Part shown: positions 18,622 to 29,900 of the stretch, piece after piece | Position numbering within the stretch: the stretch's first letter is position 1 | Layout of the letters: each line of letters starts with the position of its first letter | Source of the DNA: Roseicella frigidaeris | GTDB lineage: Bacteria; Pseudomonadota; Alphaproteobacteria; Acetobacterales; Acetobacteraceae | DNA: 64,000 nt | Direction of reading: 5' to 3' | Assembly (NCBI RefSeq): GCF_003258945.1 | Contig: NZ_QLIX01000011.1 | Location: forward strand, 1 to 64,000 | Notes under the pieces: generated by a model | The model's database searches: none | The model's input: the letters and a program-made list of their open reading frames with translations, nothing else | Told to the model about the DNA's origin: nothing | Made by a program: the position numbers and the translations under genes

Positions 18622-19863
18622 TCAGCCGCTGGCCCGGCCGGCGGCCGGCCGCCGGCCGGTCAGCAGCAGCGCCGCCGCGGCGAGCTGCAGCGCCATCGCC
18701 AGGGCCGGCGGCGCCACCGGCCCCCAGCCCGCCATCGCGCTGCCGAAGAGCGCCGGGCCGAAGGCGTAGAAGCCCTGGTTCACCGCGGTCAGCAGGGCCA
18801 GCACCGCCGTCACCTGCCCGGCCGGCCATTCCGCCTGGGCGATGAGCGGCGGCAGGGAGAGCAGGTTGCCGATCCCGAGGCCGAAGAGCAGCACGCCGGC
18901 CAGCAGCGCCGGGGCGCTGCCGGGCGCGGCGGCGAGCAGGGCGCAGCCGGTCGCCTGCAGCAGGAAATTGGCGCTGCCGGCGAAGCGCCGGTCGAGTCCC
19001 GGCGGCAGCGCCGTGCCGACCACGGTGCGGCCGACCACCGCGCAGGCGGTGGCGAGGCTCATGGCGCCGCCCGCCCCCGCCTCGCCGAGCACCGGGGCGA
19101 GGAGGGAGAAGAGCGTCGTCAGCAGCCCCATCTGCGCGACCAGGCCCAGGGCGAAGGCGAGCGAGAGGCTGCGGAAGCAGGGCTGCCGCCAGAGCGGGCC
19201 GGCCGGGGCGGCGGCGGGGCGGGGCGGCGGCGGCGTCGCCGCGCCGTCCGGATGCAGGCCGAGATCGGCCGGCACCCGGCCGAGCCAGCGCCCGGCGATC
19301 GGCCAGCTCGCCAGCGCCACCAGCAGGGCGAGGCAGGCCGAGGCGCCGGCGAAGCCGAAGGCGCCGATCAGCACCGCCCAGAGCGGCGTGAACAGCACCC
19401 CGCCGAGACTCGCGCCGTTGAAGGCCATGGAGAGGGCGGCGCCGCGGCGGCGGTCGAACCAGGGGGCGACCATGGCATTGATCGCAACCCCGCTGGTCAG
19501 CGCCCAGCCGAGGGCGGTCAGCAGCGCCGCCGGCACCATGTGCCAGGGCGCCGCGGCATGGCCCCAGGCAAGCGCGCCGGCCGCGCAGGCGAGCATCCCG
19601 GCCCGCGTCACCGCCACCAGGCCGAAGCGCCGGTGCAGCGCCGGCAGCCGGGTCACTAGCGCGCCGCTGGCCAGGAAGTGCAGCGTGATCGCCGCCGAGA
19701 TCAGCGAGGGCGACCATCCTTCCCGAGCGTGCAGCGCGTGCAGATAGACCGACGGCCCGTAGAAATTGAGTCCCCAGCTGAACACCGCGATGACGAAGGC
19801 GGCCGCGACCACCTGCCAGCCGAAGAAGATGCCCGTCCGCTCCTGCCCCGTCCGCGCCTGCAT
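18622..19863 (-). CDS. MFS transporter
   Basis: This is a major facilitator superfamily protein of 413 aa with about 12 hydrophobic segments. The first is GIFFGWQVVAAAFVIAVFSW. The inter-helix 2-3 loop equivalent is ALHRRFGLVAVTRAGM, and the helix 4-6 region contains NAMVAPWFDRRRGAALSMAF. Substrate cannot be inferred. It is convergent with priA (9-nt gap) and divergent from the ATP synthase operon, sharing a 203-nt intergenic region. The ATG at 19863 gives a normal cytoplasmic N-terminus. Confidence 0.9.
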   Translation of the reverse strand: MQARTGQERTGIFFGWQVVAAAFVIAVFSWGLNFYGPSVYLHALHAREGWSPSLISAAITLHFLASGALVTRLPALHRRFGLVAVTRAGMLACAAGALAWGHAAAPWHMVPAALLTALGWALTSGVAINAMVAPWFDRRRGAALSMAFNGASLGGVLFTPLWAVLIGAFGFAGASACLALLVALASWPIAGRWLGRVPADLGLHPDGAATPPPPRPAAAPAGPLWRQPCFRSLSLAFALGLVAQMGLLTTLFSLLAPVLGEAGAGGAMSLATACAVVGRTVVGTALPPGLDRRFAGSANFLLQATGCALLAAAPGSAPALLAGVLLFGLGIGNLLSLPPLIAQAEWPAGQVTAVLALLTAVNQGFYAFGPALFGSAMAGWGPVAPPALAMALQLAAAALLLTGRRPAAGRASG

Positions 19864-20066
19864 TGTCGGCCCGCCCTGCCTCCCCGCCGCGGCCGGATTC
19901 CTGGCGCGGCCCGCCGGTTTCCGGCTTCGGGCCGGCCCGAACCGTTCCTGCCCGGGCCAGATTGCGGGGGCGTACACCCCATGGTAAAGGCCCTGCGCCG
20001 CGCCGGCGGAAGCCTGGTGGCGGGACCCGCGCATGCGCATCCTCTGGAACAGGACCCGGAACGCCC

Positions 20067-20659
20067 GTGGCCTCCGCCGAGACCATTTCCTCCTCTGCGT
20101 CCACCCCCTCCGGCCTTGCCGAGCGCTATGCGCAGGCCTTGATCGGCCTCGCGGATGACCGTCGGCAGACGGACCCCGCGGCGGTGGACCGCATCGCCGC
20201 CGATCTCGACCGCCTCTTCGCGCTGTGGCGCGAGGACGAGACCTTCCGCGCCTTCGTCGCCGATCCGCGCCTCGACAGCGCCTCGCAGAAGAAGGGCGCC
20301 TTCGCCGTCCTCGACCGCGCCGGCATCAGCGGCGAGGTGCGCAACCTGGTCGGCGTGCTGATCGCCAACCGCCGGCTGTCGCAGCTGCCGCAGGTGGCGC
20401 AGGCCTTCGGCGCGCTGCTCGCCACGCGCCGCGGCCAGCAGGCCGCCTTCGTCACCAGCGCGCATCCGCTGAACGACACCCAGCGCGCGCAGATCAGCGC
20501 GCGGCTGACCGAGGCCGGCTATTCCGGCGTCAGGCTCACCGAGCAGGTCGATCCCTCGATCCTCGGCGGCCTGATCGTGCGGATCGGGTCGCGGCTCTAC
20601 GACAACAGCATCAAATCCAAGCTGCAGCGCCTGCAGTACGCCATGAAGGGGGCCGCCTG

Positions 20660-20660
<1 letters not shown>
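20067..20660 (+). CDS. atpH: ATP synthase F1 subunit delta
   Basis: The delta subunit (197 aa) links F1 to the peripheral stalk. Recognisable parts are [16 protein letters not shown] at the start of the helical domain and the C-terminal [26 protein letters not shown] split over the family signature. It starts with GTG at 20067 with a GGA site 8 nt upstream; no better start exists. Its stop overlaps the atpA ATG by one base. Confidence 0.95.
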
Positions 20661-22195
<1,535 letters not shown>

Positions 22196-22223
22196 GGCCG
22201 GGAGCCCAGAGGGGGAGCAGCCG

Positions 22224-23112
22224 ATGGCGAGCCTGAAGGACCTGCGCGGGCGGATCAACAGCGTGAAGAACACGCGCAAGATCACCCAGGCGATGAAGAT
22301 GGTGGCGGCGGCGAAGCTGCGCCGCGCCCAGGCGCAGGCCGAGGCGGCGCGCCCCTATGCCGAGCGGATGGAGGCGATCCTCGCCTCCCTCGGCGCGGCG
22401 GTGGCGAGCACCCCGGGCGCCCCGCAGATGCTGGTCGGCACCGGCGAGGACCGGGTGCACCTGCTGGTGGTGGTGACCGCGGATCGCGGCCTGGCCGGCG
22501 GCTTCAACACCAATGTCGGCCGCCTGGCGCGGGCCCGCATCCGCGCCCTCGAGGCCGAGGGCAAGGTGGTGAAGGTGCTGACGGTGGGGCGCAAGGGCGC
22601 CGCCTATCTGCGGCGCGACTTCGCCAGCCGCATCGTCGGCGAGATCACCTTCATGGGCAAGAAGCGGGTCGAGTTCTCGGATGCCGAGGCGGTCGCGGTC
22701 CGGGTGACCGAGATGCTGGAGGAGGGCGAGTTCGACGTCTGCTCGCTGCTCTACAACCGCTTCCGCAACGTGATCACCCAGATCCCGACGGATCAGCGCC
22801 TGATCCCGGCGCCGCTGCCCGAGGGCCAGGTGACGGCCCCGGCCGCCGCCGGCCCGCAGGCGCAGTACGAGTACGAGCCGGCCGAGGAGACCATCCTCGC
22901 CACGCTGCTGCCGCGCAACCTGGCGATCCAGATCTACCGCGCGGTGCTCGAGAGCACCGCCGGCTTCTACGGCAGCCAGATGACCGCGATGGACAACGCC
23001 ACGCGGAACGCCGGCGACATGATCAATCGACTGACGCTCAACTACAACCGCACGCGCCAGGCCAACATCACCAAGGAGCTGATCGAGATCATCTCCGGCG
23101 CCGAGGCTGTGT

Positions 23113-23114
<2 letters not shown>
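22224..23114 (+). CDS. atpG: ATP synthase F1 subunit gamma
   Basis: The rotor shaft subunit has 296 aa. The N-terminal helix [20 protein letters not shown] and the C-terminal helix with [15 protein letters not shown] form the antiparallel coiled coil inside the alpha3-beta3 ring. A GGGGGAG site precedes the ATG. Its stop codon lies at the first base pairs of a tandem hairpin repeat that fills most of the gap to atpD. Confidence 0.97.
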
Positions 23115-24674
<1,560 letters not shown>

Positions 24675-24824
24675 GCGGCAGGCTTGAGGCTTCTGGTGCC
24701 CTCAGGCGCCGGGCGGCCGCCTCCGCGGCCTTGGCTCGCCGCGTAGGCGGCGGGCCGCAGAAGCGGCCTCGGCGCCAGCCGAGGGCTCGCGCCGTTCGAT
24801 CGCCTCTCATGCTGGAACCCTGAT

Positions 24825-25238
24825 ATGGCCACCTTCCTGCTCGAACTCGTCTCGCCGGAGCGGCTGCTGCTCTCCCGGCAGGTCGAGATGGCGACCATCC
24901 CCGCCGCCGAGGGCGAGATGGGCGTGCTGCCCGGCCATGCGCCGATGATCGTCACCCTGCGCGGCGGCATCATCCGCGTGCGCGAGAACGGCGCCGAGAC
25001 CGAGCGCCTCTTCGTCGGCGGCGGCTTCGCCGAGGTCTCGCCCGAGCGGGTGACGGTGCTGGCCGACGAGGCCACGCCGCTTGCCAACCTGTCGCGCGCC
25101 GAGGCGGAGCGCCGGATCGCCGAGGCCGAGGCGGCGCTGCGCGAGGTCACGGCCGAGGACACCGAGGTCAAGCGCGATGCGGCGCTCGAGCGCGTGCTCT
25201 CGGCGCGGTCCATGCTGGACGCCGCCCAGGCCGCCTGA
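24825..25238 (+). CDS. atpC: ATP synthase F1 subunit epsilon
   Basis: The epsilon subunit has 137 aa. It has the beta-sandwich start MATFLLELVSPERLLLS, the motif AAEGEMGVLPGHAPMI and a C-terminal helical hairpin (NLSRAEAERRIAEAEAALRE). It couples rotation to the c-ring and can inhibit hydrolysis. It ends the F1 operon, 150 nt after atpD; that gap holds GC-rich sequence with no gene. Confidence 0.96.
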   Translation: MATFLLELVSPERLLLSRQVEMATIPAAEGEMGVLPGHAPMIVTLRGGIIRVRENGAETERLFVGGGFAEVSPERVTVLADEATPLANLSRAEAERRIAEAEAALREVTAEDTEVKRDAALERVLSARSMLDAAQAA

Positions 25239-25260
25239 GCGCGGCGTGGCGGCGACGACA

Positions 25261-25290
25261 CGGGGCCGGGGCGGCGACGCTCCGGCCCCG
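25261..25290 (+). terminator. GC hairpin after the atp operon
   Basis: CGGGGCCGG (25261-25269) pairs with CCGGCCCCG (25282-25290), 22 nt past the atpC stop. It has a 9-bp stem, a 12-nt loop and no T-run. The rest of 25291-25518 holds two small GC hairpins but no gene. Confidence 0.45.
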
Positions 25291-25518
25291 CCTCGTCTCC
25301 GGCCGGCCCTGGCCCTGGCCCCGACCCTGGGCAGTGCGGCATCGCCACAGCTTTGTCATTTTGCGCACCGGCCCGTGCGTCCCGGCCGGCCCATGCCTTG
25401 AATCCCCTGCCGCAGGGGCGAACATGCGCGAAGGGGGCAGCCCGCCCCCGATCCCGGTGGCAGACGCCGCCATCATGGCACAGGAACGGTTTGGCCGGCG
25501 GCCGGCCGCGGGGACAGC

Positions 25519-26370
25519 ATGAAGCACTGGCGCGTCGAGCAGGTGAGCTGGGACCGCTTCGATCCGTCGAAACTGGACCCGGAGATCGTCCCGCTGGTCA
25601 AGGCCGCGGCCATGGTCGAGCGAAACGGCGACGACTACGCCATCTACCTCAAGCGCGTCTTCCACGACGATCCGGATTTCCAGCAGGCGGCCGAGAATTG
25701 GGCGCTGGAGGAGATCCAGCATGGCGATGCGCTCGGCCGCTGGGGCGAGCTGGCCGATCCCGGCTGGGACTATGCCGAGGCCTTCGCCCGCTACCGCGCC
25801 GGCTACAAGATCGACCTCAACGCCGATGCCTCGATCCGCGGCTCCCGCACCGGCGAGCTGATCGCCCGTTGCATGGTCGAGACCGGGACCAGCAGCTACT
25901 ACACCGCCCTCGGCGAGGCGAGCGAGGAGCCGGTGCTGAAGGAGATCTGCCGCCTCATCGCTGCCGACGAGTACCGGCACTTCAAGCTCTTCTACGACCA
26001 CATGAAGCGCTACCTGGCGCGGGAGGACCTGTCCTTCCTGCGACGGCTCCGGGTGGCGGCGGGGCGGATCGGCGAGTCGGAGGACGACGAGCTCGCCTTC
26101 GCCTTCCATTGCTCCAACGAGGAGCCCGGCATCGCCTACAGCCATGCCCGCTGCATCGCCGGCTATATGGGCCGGGCCATGAATTTTTACCGCTTCCGGC
26201 ATATAGAGCGGGGCATGGGCATGGTCTTCAAGGCGGTGGGGCTCGAGCCCCGTGGCCGTCTCTCCGATCTCGCGGCGCGCGGCGCCTGGCGGCTGCTCTG
26301 CTGGCGGCGCGACCGCTTCCGCGCGGCGCTGGCGCAGGAGGCGGCGCCGATCCTGGCCCGGGCGGCCTGA
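25519..26370 (+). CDS. Ferritin-like diiron domain protein
   Basis: This 283-aa soluble, all-helical protein has a complete carboxylate-bridged diiron ligand set: E34, E65 with H68 (ALEEIQHGD), E121 (MVETGTSS) and E151 with H154 (ADEYRHFKL). The spacing is like acyl-ACP desaturases and ribonucleotide-reductase-like oxidases, so an O2-dependent oxidation of an unknown substrate is plausible. A transmembrane anchor is not evident. The stop is 2-3 nt from the presumed start of the next gene, so the two may be coupled. Substrate is unknown. Confidence 0.75.
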   Translation: MKHWRVEQVSWDRFDPSKLDPEIVPLVKAAAMVERNGDDYAIYLKRVFHDDPDFQQAAENWALEEIQHGDALGRWGELADPGWDYAEAFARYRAGYKIDLNADASIRGSRTGELIARCMVETGTSSYYTALGEASEEPVLKEICRLIAADEYRHFKLFYDHMKRYLAREDLSFLRRLRVAAGRIGESEDDELAFAFHCSNEEPGIAYSHARCIAGYMGRAMNFYRFRHIERGMGMVFKAVGLEPRGRLSDLAARGAWRLLCWRRDRFRAALAQEAAPILARAA

Positions 26371-26372
26371 GC

Positions 26373-27500
26373 CTGGGCTGCCTCCCGCGGCGTTCGCTGC
26401 TGGGCGGGGCCGGGCTGGCCGGGGCCGGGGCGCTGCTGCCGGGCGGCGCGGCGGCGGCCATGCCGGGGGAGGGCCTCGGGGCGCGGGCCCGGCGAGCCGG
26501 CATCCTCTTCGGCACCGCGGTCGATAGCGGCCGGCTGCAGGATGCCGGCTATGCCCGGCAGATCCAGGCCGAGGCGCGCCTGCTGGTCCCGGAATGGGAG
26601 GGCAAATGGGCGGCGCTGCAGCCGGAGGAGGGACGGTTCGACTTCGCCCCGCTCGGCACGCTGCTCGATTTCGCCAGCCGGCACGGCCAGCAACTCCGCG
26701 GCCATGCGCTGGTCTGGCACCAGGCCATGCCGGCCTGGCTGACGACCGCGCTCGCCTCCGGCCCGGCGCGCTCGCACGGCGTGCTGGTCGCGCATCTGGA
26801 TGCCGTGCTCGCCCGCACCGCTCCGGCGATCCGCGACTGGGACGTGGTGAACGAGGCGGTGGCCAATCCCGGCGGCCCCTTCCTCGACGAGACCCCGGCG
26901 ATCGGCGAGCTGCGCGACACGCCCTGGCTGCGGGCCCTCGGGCCGGACTATGTCGCGCTCGCCTTCCGGCTGGCGCGCGAGCGCGACCCGACGCTGCGCC
27001 TCACCTACAACGACTACGGGTTGGAGGGGGACACCCCCTTCGCCGAGGAGAAGCGGCGGCGGGTGCTGCGCCTGCTGCGCCGTATGGTCGAGGCGAAGGT
27101 GCCGGTCGATGCGCTTGGCCTGCAGGCGCATCTGCAGCTCGACGAGCCCTTCCGGCCGGAGCCCTTCGCCGCCTTCCTGCAGGAGGTGCGCAGCCTCGGC
27201 CTCGCCCTGTTGGTCACCGAGCTCGACGTGCGCGAGGCGCGCGCGATCCCGGCCGAGCTGGCGGCGCGGGACGCGCTGGTGGCGACCCGCGTCCGGGCGG
27301 TGGTCGGCACGGCGCTGGAGGCGGGCTGCCGCACCGTGCTCACCTGGGGCCTCTCGGACCGCGATAGCTGGCTGGTGCGCGACCGGGAGGTGGCGCGGCG
27401 CGACGGCGCCACGCATCGCGGCCTGCCGCTGGATGCCGAGGGGCGCCGCAAGCCGATGTGGCAGGCGCTGGCCGATGCCTTCGCCGGGCGCGGCGGCTGA
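26373..27500 (+). CDS. Secreted GH10 family endo-1,4-beta-xylanase
   Basis: Glycoside hydrolase family 10 enzyme, about 375 aa. The acid/base Glu lies in WDVVNEAV (about residue 161) and the nucleophile in VTELDVREA (about 283). [13 protein letters not shown] is the conserved GH10 strand 3. The N-terminus [19 protein letters not shown] then GGAAAA is a twin-arginine leader with a cleavage site, so export by Tat is predicted. Oddly, no ATG, GTG or TTG lies between this leader and the previous gene's stop in frame. I place the start at CTG 26373; the first ATG, at 26460, would delete the leader. Confidence 0.82.
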   Translation: MGCLPRRSLLGGAGLAGAGALLPGGAAAAMPGEGLGARARRAGILFGTAVDSGRLQDAGYARQIQAEARLLVPEWEGKWAALQPEEGRFDFAPLGTLLDFASRHGQQLRGHALVWHQAMPAWLTTALASGPARSHGVLVAHLDAVLARTAPAIRDWDVVNEAVANPGGPFLDETPAIGELRDTPWLRALGPDYVALAFRLARERDPTLRLTYNDYGLEGDTPFAEEKRRRVLRLLRRMVEAKVPVDALGLQAHLQLDEPFRPEPFAAFLQEVRSLGLALLVTELDVREARAIPAELAARDALVATRVRAVVGTALEAGCRTVLTWGLSDRDSWLVRDREVARRDGATHRGLPLDAEGRRKPMWQALADAFAGRGG

Positions 27501-27584
27501 GCGGGCGGCGCGCCATGCCCTTCACCCAGGTATCTTGCGCTCTGGCATCCTCCGCTCTGGCACCCTTCGATGGAGACGCGTCCC

Positions 27585-28430
27585 ATGGCAGCACCCCCCG
27601 CCAAGCCGGTCCTGATCACCGGCGCCTCCGGCAATCTCGGCCGTGCCCTCGCGCGGGGGCTGGCCGAGCGCGGCTGGACACTCCGCCTCACCGACATCGC
27701 CCCCTTTCCGGACCCGCTGCCGCAACGCGCGCGCTTCGAGCGGATGGACCTCGCCGAGGGCGTCGACCTGCTGCATTTCGCCGAAGGCTGCGGCGCCATC
27801 CTGCATTTCGGCGGCATCAGCTCGGACCATCCCTTCAACACGGTCCTCGGCCCCAACATCCAGGGCCTCTATCACGTCTACGAGGCGGCCCGGCGGGAGC
27901 GGGCGCGCGTCGTCTTCGCCTCCTCCAACCACGCCATCGGCTTCCATGAGCGGCCGGGCCAGGCGAATGACCGGCTGGAGGCCAACTGCGCCTTCCGCCC
28001 GGACAGCTTCTACGGCCTCTCCAAGGCCTATGGCGAGCTGATGGGCCGGCTCTACTGGGACAAGCACGGCGTCGAGAACGTCAATCTCCGCATCGGCTCC
28101 TGCTTCCCCGAGCCGACCGAGGCGCGGATGCTCTCGACTTGGCTCTCCTATGCCGACCTCGTGCGGCTCTGCGAGGCCGCGGTGACCGCGCCGCGCACCG
28201 GCCATTGCGTCATCTGGGGCTGCTCCGACAACCCGGCGAGCTTCTGGGGCCGCGACCACCGCGACCGCATCGGCTGGCAGCCGCAGGACAGCGCCGAGGC
28301 CTGGCGCGAGCGGGTCGGGGGACTCACCTCCGGCAATCCGGTGACGGAGCGCTACCAGGGCGGCGGCTACACGGCGCAGGGCTATTCGCGCGACGAGCCG
28401 TCCGGCCGCGACGCCTTCGCGCTCGATTGA
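27585..28430 (+). CDS. NAD-dependent epimerase/dehydratase, uronate-dehydrogenase-like
   Basis: This short-chain dehydrogenase has 281 aa. The Rossmann motif VLITGASGNLGRAL is at the N-terminus, the active-site YxxxK is in DSFYGLSKAYGEL, and FASSNHAIGFHERPG is typical of uronate dehydrogenases, which oxidise glucuronate/galacturonate to lactones. The ATG at 27585 has GGAG 9 nt upstream; the ATG at 27570 has none. Its stop overlaps the aldose epimerase start. Neighbouring xylanase and epimerase genes fit hemicellulose-derived (glucuronoxylan) sugar use. Uronate specificity is inferred. Confidence 0.8.
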   Translation: MAAPPAKPVLITGASGNLGRALARGLAERGWTLRLTDIAPFPDPLPQRARFERMDLAEGVDLLHFAEGCGAILHFGGISSDHPFNTVLGPNIQGLYHVYEAARRERARVVFASSNHAIGFHERPGQANDRLEANCAFRPDSFYGLSKAYGELMGRLYWDKHGVENVNLRIGSCFPEPTEARMLSTWLSYADLVRLCEAAVTAPRTGHCVIWGCSDNPASFWGRDHRDRIGWQPQDSAEAWRERVGGLTSGNPVTERYQGGGYTAQGYSRDEPSGRDAFALD

Positions 28431-29317
28431 TGGACGGCACGGCGATGGTGGCGCCGCCGGGCGGGCTGGCGCTCGCCGGCGGCGCCTGGGAGGCGGTGCT
28501 GCTGCCCGGTCACGGCGCCGCCTTCGCGCGTCTGGCCTGCGACGGGGTGGAGGTGCTGGCGCCGCTGCCGCTGGGCGCCGATCCGAATGCGAGCTTCGCC
28601 GGCGCCTTCCTGATGGCGCCCTGGACCAACCGGCTGGACGGGGGAAGGCTGCCGGTCGGCGGCACGACCTACCAGCTTCCGATCAACCGGCCGATCGACG
28701 GCACCGCCATCCATGGCCTGCTCCGCGATGCCGCCTGGACGGTGCAGGAGGCCATGCCGGCGCGCGCGGTCCTGACGCAGCAGGGCGATGCGCTCGCGCT
28801 CGGCGTGCCCTGGTCCTGGCAGGCCAGGCTCGAGGTGACGCTCGATGCGGCGGGGCTGCAGATCGGGCTGACGCTGACGAATGGCGGCGCGTTGCCCTTT
28901 CCCTTCGGCTGCGGCTGGCACCCCTTCTTCATGCGCCCGCCCGGCACGCGGCTGCGCTTCGCCGCGACCACGCGCTTCGCGCGCGACGCCCGCACCCTGC
29001 CCGTCGCGGCGCAGCCCTGCGACGGGCTGGACGGCGACGAATCCGCCTATGAGGGACTCGACACGCAGTTCGCCGGCTGGGATGGCGTCGCCGAGATCAT
29101 CCGTCCCGATCTCGCGCTCCGCCTTGCCGCGCGCGGCGCCTGGGCGGGCAACCTGCAGGTCTTCGCGCCGGCCGGCAGCCACATCCTCTGCGTCGAGCCG
29201 GTGAGCCATGTGCCGGACGCGCCGAACCGGCCGGACCTCGCGCGCTTCGGCCCGCTCGCCCTGCTCGCGCCCGGCGAGTCGCTCGAGGCGGTGCTGCGGA
29301 TCACGCGCCGGCGCTGA
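28430..29317 (+). CDS. Aldose 1-epimerase family protein
   Basis: The protein has 295 aa. It has the galactose mutarotase fold signatures: NRLDGGRL, GTAIHGLLRDAAW with a substrate His, FGCGWHPFF with the catalytic His, and the late EPVSHVPDAPN. It interconverts alpha and beta anomers of aldoses in the cytosol. It is coupled to the preceding dehydrogenase by a TGATG overlap, so the pair probably handles the same sugar. Confidence 0.88.
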   Translation: MDGTAMVAPPGGLALAGGAWEAVLLPGHGAAFARLACDGVEVLAPLPLGADPNASFAGAFLMAPWTNRLDGGRLPVGGTTYQLPINRPIDGTAIHGLLRDAAWTVQEAMPARAVLTQQGDALALGVPWSWQARLEVTLDAAGLQIGLTLTNGGALPFPFGCGWHPFFMRPPGTRLRFAATTRFARDARTLPVAAQPCDGLDGDESAYEGLDTQFAGWDGVAEIIRPDLALRLAARGAWAGNLQVFAPAGSHILCVEPVSHVPDAPNRPDLARFGPLALLAPGESLEAVLRITRRR

Positions 29318-29417
29318 GAGCCGGGCGGGAGGCGGTGCCGCGCGGCGCGGGGCGATGCGCGGGAACGCTTGCCGTGTCGTGACGTTGCCTGCCGCAACCG
29401 CAACACACGGAACCAGC

Positions 29418-29555
29418 ATGGACGGCATTGCGCGCAAGACCGATCCCGCGCTCTGGGACCGCGTGGCATCCGGGATCACGACGCGCGACGAGGGCGGCAG
29501 GCCAGGGGAGCGGTCGGCACGCAAGGCGCGGCGCGTCGCGCAGGATCGCCGATGA
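29418..29555 (+). CDS. Small protein resembling the N-terminus of a DUF6321-type family
   Basis: This reading frame encodes 45 aa, starting MDGIARKTDPALWDRVASG. The pattern KTDPxLWxxV...GGxPGxxSARKA resembles, from memory, the start of small uncharacterised proteins that are normally about twice as long and continue with a GGGY-type segment. Here the frame stops right after ARKARRVAQDRR, so this may be a truncated or degenerate copy, or a genuine short version. The ribosome-binding site is weak. Family naming is tentative. Confidence 0.4.
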   Translation: MDGIARKTDPALWDRVASGITTRDEGGRPGERSARKARRVAQDRR

Positions 29556-29900
29556 CGATGCGGCGGCGGCTGCACCACGCTCCGCTCACGCCGGTTCGCG
29601 GACCATGGTCCAGCGCGGCATTGGGGCGCGTGAGTCACGCCTTCGGTGAGTCCGCCTTGGCGGACACCCATCTCGAAGCGTGGGCCGAGGAGACACGGGG
29701 CCCGCGCCCGGGGCGGGACTCGCGCGAAAGCGGCGTGCGCCGCGCTCTCGCCGGCGGCGTGCGACCGGGGCCCCGTCGCCAGGCAACGGGACAGGCGGGC
29801 CGGGCGGCGGTATTCGGTGCCGCCCCGCGACGTCGCCGGCACGGTGGCCGCGCTGCGCAAGCACCGGCCGGGGCGCGCCCAACCAGGGAAAGGACACGGC
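29556..29900. other. 345-bp intergenic stretch without recognisable gene
   Basis: I see no convincing coding sequence here: the open frames lack family resemblance. It contains short GC palindromes (for example GGACCATGGTCC near 29600) and an AGGGAAAGGA ribosome-binding site just before the next ATG. It presumably carries the promoter of the DUF3140 gene, but no clear -35/-10 pair stands out. Confidence 0.4.
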
